A stretch of 64,000 nt of DNA from CAVVYA01 sp963752345 (GTDB lineage Bacteria; Pseudomonadota; Alphaproteobacteria; SMXQ01). Of this stretch, positions 16,077 through 25,300 are shown one piece after another. The stretch lies in NCBI GenBank assembly GCA_963752345.1, contig CAVVYA010000014.1, forward strand, positions 62,001 through 126,000. Direction: 5' to 3'. The position numbers and the translations under genes were made by a program. Under the pieces are notes generated by a model. That model ran no database searches. It was not told where the DNA came from and saw nothing but the letters and a program-made list of their open reading frames with translations. How positions within the stretch are numbered: the first letter of the stretch is position 1; each line of letters begins with the position of its first letter.

Positions 16077-18170
16077 ATGCAGCATCAGAAACTGCGGGGC
16101 AATCATGCGGCCATCCTGGCTGCGTCCGTGACATTCGGCGCCGTCGCCTGCGGCGGCCTCCAGAGTGCTTGGGCGCAAAACGCAGCGCCGAGCCTGACGC
16201 TGCCGACGACCGAAATCGAGGCGCCGGTGCCGCCGGAAACGCTGCCGACCGACGCGGCAACCTCGAAAACCGTGTCCGGCGAAAGCATGCGCGAGCGGCC
16301 CGCCATGCGTCCGGGCGAATATCTCGAGATTACGCCTGGCCTGATCGCCACCCAGCACAGCGGCGAGGGCAAGGCCAACCAATACTATCTGCGCGGCTTC
16401 AACCTCGACCACGGCACCGACCTGGCGATCAGCGTGGACGGCATGCCGGCTAACATGCGCACCCATGGCCACGGCCAAGGCTATGCCGACATCGGATTTC
16501 CTCATCCCGGAACTGGTCGATACGCTGTCCTACCGAAAAGGCCCCTATTTCGCCGAGGAGGGCGATTTTGCCTCGGCCGGGGCCATCCATCTCGATTATG
16601 TCGACAAGCTGGAAAAAAACATCGTCTCCGGCACGGTCGGCAGCTTTGGCTACTATCGCGGTCTCGCGGCCGGCTCCGTTCCGATGGGCCAGGGCACCGT
16701 TACCGGCGCCGGCGAGGTCACTTTCTATGACGGTCCGTGGCAGAACCCGGACGATCTGCGCCGCTACAATGGCCTCCTGCGTTACGCGCAAGGCAACCGG
16801 CGGAATGGATTTTCACTGACCGGCATGGGCAGCTCGGCGGAATGGAATTCGACCGATCAGATCCCGTCGCGCGCCGTGGAGTTGGGCCGGCTCGACCGCT
16901 TCGGCGCGATCGATGCCACGGACGGCGGCGACACCTCCCGTTATAGCCTGTCGGCCCGCTGGGCCGAGAGCGAGGCCGGCAATTCGACCAAGCTTTCCGG
17001 CTATGCGATGCGCAGCAATCTTAACCTCTATCAACAATTTCACCTACTTTCTCGACGATCCGGTCAATGGCGATCAGTTCAAGCAGAAGGATGAGCGCAC
17101 GACCCTGGGGCTGAACGCCAGTCACACCATGCCTGGCGAGGCTCGGCGGCAAAAAGCTGGAAAACACCGTCGGCATGCAAACCCGCTATGACGACATCGG
17201 GGTCGGCTTGTTCCGCACCGCCCAACGGGAAATCCTCTCCACGGTCCGCGAGGACGACGTGCAGGAGTTCAGCACGGGCGTCTATGGCCAGACAAAAGTG
17301 TTCTGGACCGATTGGTTCCGCACCACCTTCGGCCTGCGCGGCGACTGGTACCACGCCAATGTCGACAGCAACAATGCCGCGAACTCGGGCGACGCCAGCG
17401 ATTTCATCGCAAGCCCCAAGTTCGGCGCCGTGTTCGGTCCGTTCTCCGGCACGGAGTTCTTCGCCAACGCCGGCCGCGGATTCCACAGCAACGACGTGCG
17501 CGGCACGACCATCACGGTCGACCCCAACGATGGCGTGACGCCGGTGCCCCGCGTGCCGATGCTGGTCAAATCCGAGGGCGCCGAGGTCGGCGTGCGCACC
17601 CGGGCCATCAATGGGTTGGATTCGTCGCTTGCCCTCTTCGTCCTCAAGTTCGATTCCGAGATCCTGTTCGTCGGCGACGCCGGCACGACGGAAGCCAGCC
17701 GGCCGAGCCGCCGCGTCGGCATCGAGTGGACCAACGACTACCGCGCAAACTCGTGGCTCGCCTTCGACCTGGATGCCGCCTGGACCAAGGCGCGCTTCAC
17801 CGATGACGATCCCGCCGGCGACTATATTCCCGGCGCGCCGGCCTGGGTCGCGTCGGCTGGCGTGGAGCTCGGCGAACTGCTCGGCTGGTTCGCCGAAGGA
17901 CGCTACCGCTTCTTCGGCGAGCGCCCGCTGATCGAGGACAACAGCGTCAAGTCGCGTTCGACGGGACTGCTCTCGGCTCGTATCGGCTACCGGTTCGACG
18001 ACGGGCTGACCATCGCCCTCGACGGGTTCAACCTGCTCAACGTCAAGCGCAGCCAGATCGACTACTTCTACACGTCACGCCTGAACGGCGAACCGGCCGG
18101 CGTCGACGACATACACTTCCACCCGGTCGAGCCCTTGGGCGTGCGGCTGATGATCAGCAAGCAGTTCTAA
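16077..18170 (+). pseudogene. TonB-dependent outer-membrane receptor, frameshifted
   Basis: Joined across frame changes near 16494, 17030 and 17140 it gives about 695 residues. A signal peptide ends near 'SAWAQNAAP'. The plug follows with 'RPGEYLEITPGLIATQHSGE', 'YLRGFNLDHGTDLAIS' and 'VDGMPANMRTHGHGQGYAD', a His-containing loop. The barrel ends correctly in 'PLGVRLMISKQF' with the terminal Phe. The breaks are single extra bases (T, C and G), so the gene is probably whole in the cell. It diverges from exbB-exbD-tonB and precedes nikR and two HupE genes, with NikR-like operators in its promoter, so a nickel-chelate receptor is the best inference. Cobalt or cobalamin is the alternative. Confidence 0.75.
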
Positions 18171-18284
18171 AATTGGGCAAAGACTTCTCGGAAAGCCGAT
18201 GCACGACCGCGGAACGAGTTCCGCATGAGGAACCCGGAAAACGGGGTCTGCCGAGCCCCGTGTCCAGCCAAGTGACGCCTCTTT

Positions 18285-18316
18285 GCGCCGGGGGAGTGTG
18301 CCCCCCGGCGCTTTTT
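18285..18316 (+). terminator. rho-independent terminator after the receptor gene
   Basis: A GCGCCGGGGG / CCCCCGGCGC stem around an AGTGTG-type loop is followed by TTTTT, about 115 bases after the receptor stop. A smaller ACGGGG/CCCCGT hairpin precedes it at 18241-18261. Confidence 0.8.
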
Positions 18317-18406
18317 ATCGTCTTTGCCGGGCCATTCATCGCCACCTGCGGCCCAGGCACGACCCGCTACGCTGCCTTTTCCCGGTTGCGATCCCGGGGC
18401 CGACCT

Positions 18407-18434
18407 GTTACGACGAAAATCCTAATCGTCATAT
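18407..18434. promoter_or_regulatory. candidate NikR operator upstream of nikR
   Basis: The 28 bases have the layout of the E. coli nik operator: a GACGA arm, an AT-rich centre and ATCGTCATAT as the second arm (E. coli ends ATCGTCATAC). The spacer is one base shorter. It lies 175 bases before nikR, after the receptor's terminator. Confidence 0.5.
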
Positions 18435-18609
18435 TTCCCGGGTCCTCCATGACACGCGCGCTCGCCAGGGCAGCCTTTCTACTGGCTGCCGGTCCGGCCG
18501 GGCGAGCGAGGAAGCGGGCGAAAGCGCCGATATCCTCGGTATGCGCTTGGGTTACGCGTTCGGAACGCAGTTACGGCTCTATTGAGACTCACAGGCACTG
18601 GAGGCGAGC

Positions 18610-19092
18610 ATGGAACGCATCACCATATCGCTCGACGATGAACTTCTCGCGGAGTTCGACCGCTACATGCAGGAGAAGGGCTACTCCAACCGCTCGGAGG
18701 CGATTCGCGACCTGGTGCGCGAGCGTCTCGAACGCAAGCGGCTCGCCGAAGAACAGTCCGGGCGCTGCATCGCCAGCCTGTCCTACATCTACAATCATCA
18801 CGAGCGCGAACTGGTGCGGCGCCTGACCGATGCGCAGCACGCCAGTCACGACCTGGTGCGCTCGACCTTGCATGTGCATCTCGACCACGAAAACTGCATG
18901 GAGATCGCGGTGCTCGAGGGCGAGATTTCCGCCGTGCGGCGCTTCGCCGATGCGGTGATGGCGCAGACCGGCGTGCGGCACGGCAAGCTGAGCGCCGTGC
19001 CGGTGGAGGCCCGCAGCACCGGCAAGCATGTTTACCTGCATCATTCCCACGGCGGGCAAGAGCCGCATTCCCACATCAAGCCGAAGACCTGA
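18610..19092 (+). CDS. nikR: nickel-responsive regulator NikR
   Basis: Intact, 160 residues. The N-terminal ribbon-helix-helix is 'ERITISLDDELLAEFD' plus 'GYSNRSEAIRDLVRERL'. The nickel site of the ACT-like domain is complete: His77, His88, His90 and Cys96 within 'LHVHLDHENC', matching E. coli His76, His87, His89 and Cys95. The C-terminus adds a His-rich tail ('HHSHGGQEPHSH') that the E. coli protein lacks in this form. With nickel bound, NikR tetramers repress uptake genes. Candidate operators occur before its own gene and between exbB and the receptor. The two HupE genes follow 37 bp downstream in the same direction. Confidence 0.95.
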   Translation: MERITISLDDELLAEFDRYMQEKGYSNRSEAIRDLVRERLERKRLAEEQSGRCIASLSYIYNHHERELVRRLTDAQHASHDLVRSTLHVHLDHENCMEIAVLEGEISAVRRFADAVMAQTGVRHGKLSAVPVEARSTGKHVYLHHSHGGQEPHSHIKPKT

Positions 19093-19129
19093 CGCGCATC
19101 GGCGCGCGCATCGCAACCAGGGAGAAATC

Positions 19130-19733
19130 ATGAGCACGCCTGAGCGGCGCAATGCCGCAGCTTTCTTGTTCTTCACCGTCCTGCTGCTCGCCGGCGCGCC
19201 GGCCTGGGCCCACGAGGGCGAAGGCCTGTCCGGCGGTTTCGTCAGCGGCTTTCTGCATCCGCTGTTCGGTCCCGATCACGTGGTTGCCATGATCGCCGTC
19301 GGCTTGTGGGGCGCTTTTCTCGGCGCGCCCGCTATATGGGTGCTGCCGATCGTGTTCCCGCTGGTCATGGCGTTCGGTGGCGTGCTCGGTGTGCTCGGCG
19401 TGCCGTTGCCCGCGGTGGAAGCGGGCATCGCCGCGTCGGCCGTCGTGCTCGGCCTGGTCGTCGCCTTCGCGGCGCGTCCGCCGCTGTGGGTCGCCGCGGT
19501 GATCGTCGGCGTCTTCGCCATTTTCCACGGCCACGCCCACGGCGCCGAGCTGCCGGAACTCGGCCAATGCGATTTCCTATTCGCTCGGTTTCGTGATGGC
19601 GACCGGCATGCTCCATCTTCTCGGCATCGCCTTCGGCCTGCTCGTGCGCTGGCCGGCCGGAAAACTCGCCGTGCGCGCCGCCGGTGGCGCGATCGCGCTG
19701 GCCGGCCTCGCGTTTCTCACCGGACTCGCATGA
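19130..19733 (+). pseudogene. hupE: HupE/UreJ-type nickel permease, one frameshift
   Basis: The start has a good ribosome site (AGGGAG) and a signal peptide ('FLFFTVLLLAGAPAWA'), and the mature protein begins with His. The HupE signature 'HPLFGPDHVVAMIAVGLWGA' and a His-rich 'FHGHAHGAELPE' loop follow. One extra C near 19566 breaks the frame; after removing it the protein continues 'SYSLGFVMATGMLHLLGIAF' and ends 'LAFLTGLA'. About 200 residues and six to seven helices. HupE of rhizobia imports nickel for hydrogenase. Its stop overlaps the next gene's start (ATGA), giving nikR-hupE-hupE2. Confidence 0.8.
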
Positions 19734-20335
19734 TCCACCGGCCCGCAATCATCGCAACGCTTTGTCTTACGCTTGCGCTGATCGCCGCGCCTTTGCCAGC
19801 CGTCGCCCATGTGGCGATCGAGGGCGCCGACGATTTCACGGGCGGGTTGCTGCATCCCTTCTTCGTGCTGTCCCACCTGCTGGTGATCGTCGGGCTCGGC
19901 GTGCTGCTCGCGCAGCAGACGCTGTCGCACACCAGAGCGATGGTGCCGGCGTTCATGGTGTCCTTGATAGCCGGATTCGTGGCGGGCGGCCTCGCGATTT
20001 CCCTGCCGTTTTCGATGCGCGGGGCGCTGCTCGGCACCGCGCTCGTGGTCGGCCTGCTGGTCGCGGTCGCGCGGCCGCTGCCGCGGTTCGTGCCCGCCGC
20101 CCTCGGGGCCATCGCCGGATTCGCGGTCGGCATCGATTCCGTTCCCGATATCGGAACCTTGTGGACCACGCTGCTCGCGCTGACGGGAACGGGATTGAGC
20201 GTCAGCCTGCTGCTGGTCAATGTGCTGGCGGCCGCGAGCTATGCCCGGCGGCCGTGGCAGACCATCGGCTTGCGGGTCGTCGGCTCGTGGATCGGCGCCT
20301 GCAGCCTCATGGTGTCGGCGCTTGCTTTGCGCTAG
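19730..20335 (+). CDS. second HupE-like membrane protein
   Basis: Intact, about 201 residues, with a signal peptide ('CLTLALIAAPLPAVAHV') and roughly six membrane helices. The family motif is altered: 'LLHPFFVLSHLLVIVGLG' keeps the two histidines but lacks the Gly-x-Asp of the first copy. It is translationally coupled to the upstream HupE gene. It may form a heteromeric permease with it or carry a related metal. The altered motif makes an independent nickel transporter less certain. Confidence 0.75.
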   Translation: MIHRPAIIATLCLTLALIAAPLPAVAHVAIEGADDFTGGLLHPFFVLSHLLVIVGLGVLLAQQTLSHTRAMVPAFMVSLIAGFVAGGLAISLPFSMRGALLGTALVVGLLVAVARPLPRFVPAALGAIAGFAVGIDSVPDIGTLWTTLLALTGTGLSVSLLLVNVLAAASYARRPWQTIGLRVVGSWIGACSLMVSALALR

Positions 20336-20467
20336 TCGGCTGCCGTCCCCAGCAACAAGATGACATGACCCGCAGTGGCGAGGTTCGCCGGCGCGCACGC
20401 AATGCGCGCATAGAAGCGTGCGCCAGTACCCGCCGCCACGGCCAGCAGCAGTCTTTCCATCTCAAGC

Positions 20468-20500
20468 AAAAAGGGCTCACCCTGGCGCGAGCCCTTTTTT
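20468..20500. terminator. bidirectional terminator
   Basis: AAAAAGGGCTC and GAGCCCTTTTTT form a stem flanked by A and T runs between the convergent hupE2 and chemoreceptor genes. Confidence 0.85.
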
Positions 20501-20539
20501 AGTCCGCATCGCGTTCGCCGGGGCGTCCGAGCGACGCCG

Positions 20540-22612
20540 TCATGCGGCTTTGAGACCGGAGATGAAGGTATTGACCTCGCTGGTCAGGCGCTCGGCTTGC
20601 TTGGTGAGTTCGTTGGCCGCGCTCAACACGTCGGTCGCCGCCGCGCCGGTCGTCGCGGTCGCCTGCTTCACGCTGGCGATATTTTCCGTCACGTCTTTGG
20701 TGCCGCCGGCGGCTTCATGCACGTTGCGGGCGATTTCCTGTGTCGCCGCGCCCTGCTCCTCGATGGCGGCGGCGAGCGTCACGGCGATGTGGCTGATCTC
20801 GCCGATCACACTGCCGATCCCGCGGATGGCGTCCACGGCATCCTTCGTGGCGGCTTGGATATGGCTGATCTGATCGGTGATATCCTCGGTCGCTTTGGCG
20901 GTCTGATTGGCCAGCGATTTCACCTCGCTGGCGACCACGGCGAAGCCCTTTCCGGCGTCACCGGCGCGCGCGGCTTCGATGGTGGCGTTGAGCGCCAAGA
21001 GGTTCGTCTGGTTTGCGATGTTCTTGATGAGATCGACGACCTCGCCGATCTTCTGGGCCATCTCCGCGAGCCGCTGCACGGTCGAGTCGGTGCGCCGCGC
21101 GTCCTGGACGGCGCGGCTGGCGATGTCGCTCGATTTGGACACCTGCCGGCCGATCTCCCCGATCGAGGAATAGAGCTCTTCCGCCGCCGACGCGACCGTG
21201 TGCACGTTCAGCGAGGCTTGCTCCGCCGCGGCCGCCACGGTCACCGTCTTCTGGTTGGTTTCCTCGGCCGTCGCCGACATGGAACGCGCCGTCACGGCCA
21301 TGCCGGCGGCCGCCTTGCCCAGGGCTTGGGCCAGCAACTCCGCATTCGCTTCGAACGTGCGCGACAGCGACTCGCGTTTTTCGTCGCGTGCCTCCTTGGC
21401 GTGGCGGGCTTCTTCCTGCGCGGTGGTGAGCGCGCGCGCTTCGATCATCTTGTCCTTGAAGACCTGGAGCGCGCGGGCGAGCGTGCCGACCTCGTCGCGG
21501 CGCCACACCGATGTGACGCGGACCTCGAGATCTCCGCCGGCCAACTTTTCCATCGACGCGGCGATGGCGATCAGCGGCTTGGTGATGCTGCGAATGATCT
21601 TCAGGGTAATCCATGCGGTGAGGAGGATGAGCGTGCCCAGCAGGAGGAGAAGACTGAAAAACGCGGCCGAAGCTTCGGCACGAAGCGTCTTTTCGGTGGC
21701 GAGGATATCCGCGGCCAGGCGGTCCTCGATCTTCTTGAGCTGAGCGATGCGTGCGGTCGAGACGGCAAACCAGTGACTGGCGGACAGGCCTTTGGTCAGC
21801 TCCGCGAGATCGCCGCTCGCCTCCTCGACGAGTTTGCGGATGCGTTGCACTTCCTCGACCGCCTCGCCATTGAGGGCTTCGCGATACGACGCATCCTGGT
21901 CATCGGTGGCGTAGACAAGCGACATGTCGAAGTAGGTCTGCTGCTCGTTGACCAATTCGATGAAGCGCCGCCGCTGAGCGGAGTCGAGTCTGCCGGCCGA
22001 GAAAGCCTCGGCGCCTGTGGCGCGTTCCTGACCGGCTCTTTGGCTGGCCTGGATCAGGTTGACGTACGCCGACAGGCCGCGCGCAATCTGGCTGTCGGCG
22101 GCGGCGGTGACGGATTCCGACGCGAGATCGAGCAGTCCGCCGACGATCGACGTATAGGCCTCGGCCACCGCCGACGCGCCGACCCAGCGTTGATCGACGT
22201 TCTGACGAATGATGGTCAGCCGGTCCAGGCCGGTTCGCGCCGTCGTGAGCCGGCGGCGAAGCGCGTCGTTGGTGAGCGTTTCGAGCCGGGCGGCGTGCTG
22301 CTGGTAAGCCGAGAGCCGCGCGTTGACGCGCAGCCGCTGCGCGTCGAGCTCGGCGCGGAACTGAGCGCCTTTGGTGTTGACGACGATGGCGGATACGCCC
22401 CGCTCCGCCTCCATCTCGTGAACGAGCTCACCGATCTCCCGCGTGAGCTGCGTCACCTGGCTGAGGCGTTGGAGATCGAGCAGGAGGCCGCGCTTCTCAT
22501 GCAGCACCATTCCGCCGGTCGCCAGAAAACCGACGAAGGGAAGCAGCACCAGAAAGACAATGCGGCCGCTGATCTTCATGCGGCCCAACATAGTCGTCGC
22601 GCGCTTGGTCAT
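20540..22612 (-). CDS. methyl-accepting chemotaxis protein with NIT-type sensor
   Basis: Intact, 690 residues. A membrane helix lies near residues 15-35 ('RIVFLVLLPFVGFLATG'). A large periplasmic helical domain follows with 'EIGELVHEMEAERGVSAIVV', typical of the nitrate/nitrite-sensing NIT family. A second helix comes near 310-335, then HAMP ('ITKPLIAIAASMEKLAGGDL'), and the signalling domain with hairpin tip 'NQTNLLALNATIEAARAG'. It lacks the C-terminal CheR-binding pentapeptide. It stands alone, without che genes, so it acts on a chemosensory array encoded elsewhere. Nitrate as ligand is a family-based guess. Confidence 0.9.
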   Translation of the reverse strand: MTKRATTMLGRMKISGRIVFLVLLPFVGFLATGGMVLHEKRGLLLDLQRLSQVTQLTREIGELVHEMEAERGVSAIVVNTKGAQFRAELDAQRLRVNARLSAYQQHAARLETLTNDALRRRLTTARTGLDRLTIIRQNVDQRWVGASAVAEAYTSIVGGLLDLASESVTAAADSQIARGLSAYVNLIQASQRAGQERATGAEAFSAGRLDSAQRRRFIELVNEQQTYFDMSLVYATDDQDASYREALNGEAVEEVQRIRKLVEEASGDLAELTKGLSASHWFAVSTARIAQLKKIEDRLAADILATEKTLRAEASAAFFSLLLLLGTLILLTAWITLKIIRSITKPLIAIAASMEKLAGGDLEVRVTSVWRRDEVGTLARALQVFKDKMIEARALTTAQEEARHAKEARDEKRESLSRTFEANAELLAQALGKAAAGMAVTARSMSATAEETNQKTVTVAAAAEQASLNVHTVASAAEELYSSIGEIGRQVSKSSDIASRAVQDARRTDSTVQRLAEMAQKIGEVVDLIKNIANQTNLLALNATIEAARAGDAGKGFAVVASEVKSLANQTAKATEDITDQISHIQAATKDAVDAIRGIGSVIGEISHIAVTLAAAIEEQGAATQEIARNVHEAAGGTKDVTENIASVKQATATTGAAATDVLSAANELTKQAERLTSEVNTFISGLKAA

Positions 22613-22718
22613 CGCCCTGCCTTGTCACGAGGTCAAGTTCTTTTGGCGATTTGAACCAAATACTGTTTAAAAAGGCCTAATAGCTGTTTTTTTATTGTTT
22701 TCAATACTTACTGTCGGC

Positions 22719-23339
22719 CTAAACGACTGGATTGAACCTTCCTTGGTCATCGAGCCGCAGCAATTGGCCGGATTCTATGCCGAAATAACAGCCATGCAGG
22801 GTGAGCTTGCCCGACGCGATGCGGTCGCGCACCCAGGGAAACGTCGCCAGATTTTCAAGCGAAACCTTGACGTTTTCGTGCTCGCAGATGGGCTGCGCCA
22901 GCTCGACGTCGCCGCCGGCTTTGGCCAGCGCGCGCTGCCGTGCCGGCGCGGCGATCCGCATCCAGGAATCGACAAAATCGCTGGTCGCCGTCGGGTTGGG
23001 ACCACGCAGCAGCGCCCGCACGCCGCCGCAATCGGCATGGCCGAGCACCACGATATCCTCGACCTGCAGGCCGCGCACCGCGAACTCGAGCGCGGCGCTG
23101 GTGCCGTGGTAGTCGCTGTTGGGCGCATAGGGCGGCACAAGATTGGCGACATTGCGCACGGTGAAGATTTCACCGGGCGCGGCCGAGAAGATCAATTGCG
23201 GATCGACCCGCGAATCGGCGCAGGCGATGACCATGACGCGCGGCGCCTGGCCCCGGTTGGCAAGAGCCCTGAACAGGGCGCGATTTTCCGGCCATAGGGT
23301 CTGGCGGAAGTTGCGGAAGCCTTCGATCAAACGGTCCAT
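22719..23339 (-). CDS. beta-class carbonic anhydrase
   Basis: Intact, 206 residues. The zinc ligands are in place: Cys40 in 'VIACADSRVDP', His101 and Cys104 in 'VLGHADCGGV', with the Asp42/Arg44 dyad. 'FTVRNVANLVPPY' completes the fold signature. It interconverts CO2 and bicarbonate in the cytoplasm, supplying carboxylases. The neighbours (chemoreceptor and nicotinamidase) give no special context. The start at 23339 fits the family length. Confidence 0.95.
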   Translation of the reverse strand: MDRLIEGFRNFRQTLWPENRALFRALANRGQAPRVMVIACADSRVDPQLIFSAAPGEIFTVRNVANLVPPYAPNSDYHGTSAALEFAVRGLQVEDIVVLGHADCGGVRALLRGPNPTATSDFVDSWMRIAAPARQRALAKAGGDVELAQPICEHENVKVSLENLATFPWVRDRIASGKLTLHGCYFGIESGQLLRLDDQGRFNPVV

Positions 23340-23423
23340 GCGGGGCTTTTAGCGGAGGACCTTATGGCTGTCATGTGCTGATTGTGCCAAGCCCACACAC
23401 CGAGCCTTGTCACGGCGCATCCG

Positions 23424-24068
23424 ATGGGCGATATCCCATCGATGGACAATAGTCAGGGCCCCGCCGACGTGCTGATCGTCATCGACGTGCAGAACGATTT
23501 CTGCCCGGGCGGCGCGCTTGCGGTGGCGGAGGGCGATGCGGTCGTTCCTGTGATCAACCGGCAGGCGCGGCGTTTCGCCCATGTGCTGCTGACCCAGGAC
23601 TGGCATCCGCCCGGGCACCGTTCGTTCGCCAGCGCCCATGCCGGGCGCAAGCCGTTCGAAACCGCGCGCATGCCCTATGGCGAGCAGACCTTGTGGCCCG
23701 ATCACTGCGTCCAGGACACGGCGGGCGCCGCGTTTCATCCGGCACTCGACGTGCCCCATGCGGAACTCATCATCCGCAAAGGCTACCGGCGGGAGATCGA
23801 TTCCTATTCCGCCTTCTTCGAGAACGACCGCGCCACGCCGACCGGGCTGTCGGGGTATTTGCGCGAGCGCGGCCTGTCCCACGTCTATCTGTGCGGACTG
23901 GCGACGGACTTTTGCGTGAACTATTCGGCACTCGATGCCCGCAAGCTCGGCTTCGACGTCACGGTCATCGAAGCGGCGTGCCGTGGCATCGATCTCGGCG
24001 GTTCGCTGGCCGCGGCGAGGGCGGGCATGATCGGGGCGGGCGCGCGCCTGCTGCCCGATCTTTCCTGA
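23424..24068 (+). CDS. pncA: nicotinamidase
   Basis: Intact. 'VLIVIDVQNDFCPGGALAV' supplies the catalytic Asp, 'RKGYRREIDSYSAFFEND' the lysine region, and 'VYLCGLATDFCVNYSALDA' the nucleophilic Cys of the isochorismatase-like fold. It hydrolyses nicotinamide to nicotinic acid in NAD salvage. The ATG at 23424 ('MGDIPSMD') or the one at 23442 is the likely start; the frame is open from 23382. The first 80 bases separate it from the divergent carbonic anhydrase gene. Confidence 0.9.
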   Translation: MGDIPSMDNSQGPADVLIVIDVQNDFCPGGALAVAEGDAVVPVINRQARRFAHVLLTQDWHPPGHRSFASAHAGRKPFETARMPYGEQTLWPDHCVQDTAGAAFHPALDVPHAELIIRKGYRREIDSYSAFFENDRATPTGLSGYLRERGLSHVYLCGLATDFCVNYSALDARKLGFDVTVIEAACRGIDLGGSLAAARAGMIGAGARLLPDLS

Positions 24069-24112
24069 TTCCAAAAAGTCTCATGCGAAGCGCGGCGTCA
24101 GGCGGATGTCCG

Positions 24113-24541
24113 TCAGCCGTGGCGTACGGCGGATTCCCGCGGGAACATCAGCATGCCGCCGCCATTGCGCTGCAGATATTCGATCAGCTCGCGCATCGAT
24201 GCGAGATGGGTGTCGGCCAGGAAGTAATGGACATTCCGCTTGTCCGCCGCGGCCTTGCGCTTGATCACCACCTCGAGCTTTTCGAGGCGCCCGAGATGGC
24301 GCACCACGGTCGATACCGACCCGAGGTTTGACGTCAGGATATCCGTGAGATTCATCGGCTTGCCGAGCACCTGGCGGTGGCCGATGAAGAGCAGCAGATC
24401 AAGGTCCAGCCGCGTTCGCAAAAACGGAAAGCGGCTATGATTATAGTCGCGGATGATCTTCAGAAGAGAGAAGGCGCGATCGAGATCGTCCGCCGTGAGG
24501 TCGGCGCGATCAGCGCAGCGAGGGGAACCATCGAGGCCCAT
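24113..24541 (-). CDS. MarR-like winged-helix regulator
   Basis: Intact, 142 residues. The centre reads 'LDLDLLLFIGHRQVLGKPMN', 'LGSVSTVVRHLGRLEKLEVV' (the recognition helix) and 'KRKAAADKRNVHYFLAD' (the wing), the layout of a MarR-type winged helix. It has no ligand domain beyond the dimer helices. It lies convergent to pncA and diverges from the AT-rich gap 24542-24863. Targets cannot be read from the sequence. Confidence 0.75.
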   Translation of the reverse strand: MGLDGSPRCADRADLTADDLDRAFSLLKIIRDYNHSRFPFLRTRLDLDLLLFIGHRQVLGKPMNLTDILTSNLGSVSTVVRHLGRLEKLEVVIKRKAAADKRNVHYFLADTHLASMRELIEYLQRNGGGMLMFPRESAVRHG

Positions 24542-24863
24542 GACTTCCCTTCTGTTCGGTCGTATTGAAACTCTTTATTGTTGATTATTATAGGCGCGGC
24601 GTCCTTCCCTTGAAGCCGCTAATAGTGGTCATAATGCTCAGCATGGAAAGTATGCGGAAAATCTCGGAAATTGCGAATGAAATAGCACGCGTACGCGAAT
24701 TTTCGGGTTTCGCTGCAGAAAGACAAAGAAGCAAAAACAACTGGGAAATTTCCCAGACGCCATTGTTGCCAATACTGTGTTGAATAGCCCTGCGGTTGCG
24801 GGTTTCACTGACCCGCATCGCGCACGCGGGCAGCGCCGCGCGCGCCTTGGGCGCCGAAGGCGC
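24542..24863. other. AT-rich intergenic gap
   Basis: About 320 bp between the MarR-like gene and the HIT gene. It is clearly richer in A and T than its neighbours. Short ORFs on both strands have no protein character. It probably carries the promoter of the MarR-like gene. No operator or hairpin stands out. Confidence 0.5.
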
Positions 24864-25244
24864 TCAGTCCTTGGCGATCATACGGCCGAGCTTGCGTCCG
24901 CCAAACAGATGGACATGGAAATGGGGAACTTCCTGGCCACCATTGTTCCCGATATTGGCGAGAATACGGTAACCGTTCCGGCCGTCGTCGGTTGGCGCGA
25001 CACCGAGATCGCGGGCAATCCAGCCGAGCGCGCGCGTGAAAGCGGCGATTTCCTCGGCGCTGGCCGACTGCGAAAAATCGTCGAACGAGACATAGGGGCC
25101 TTTCGGAATCGCCAGCACATGCACGGGTGCCTGCGGATTGATGTCGTGAAAGGCCAGCACATGCTCGTCTTCGTAGATCTTCTTGCACGGAATCTCGCCG
25201 CGCAGGATGCGCGCGAAAATATTGGTCGGATCGTATGCTGCCAT
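24864..25244 (-). CDS. HIT family nucleotide hydrolase (HinT-like)
   Basis: 126 residues from the ATG at 25244 ('MAAYDPTNIFARILRGEIP'). 'IYEDEHVLAFHDINPQAPVH' and the histidine triad 'VPHFHVHLFGGRKL' identify a HinT-type purine nucleoside phosphoramidase. It is the last gene of the his operon, 57 bp after hisE, as in many alphaproteobacteria. The longer apparent ORF to 25775 is only hisE read out of frame and should not be taken as a fusion. Confidence 0.9.
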   Translation of the reverse strand: MAAYDPTNIFARILRGEIPCKKIYEDEHVLAFHDINPQAPVHVLAIPKGPYVSFDDFSQSASAEEIAAFTRALGWIARDLGVAPTDDGRNGYRILANIGNNGGQEVPHFHVHLFGGRKLGRMIAKD

Positions 25245-25300
25245 GAGCGGCCCTCGGTTGAGCGGCGCCTGGGACGCCGCAAGGGTGACTCGGGCGCGCC

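Noticed and set aside
20597..22654. 685-codon plus-strand ORF
   Set aside because: Antisense to the intact chemoreceptor with full domain structure.
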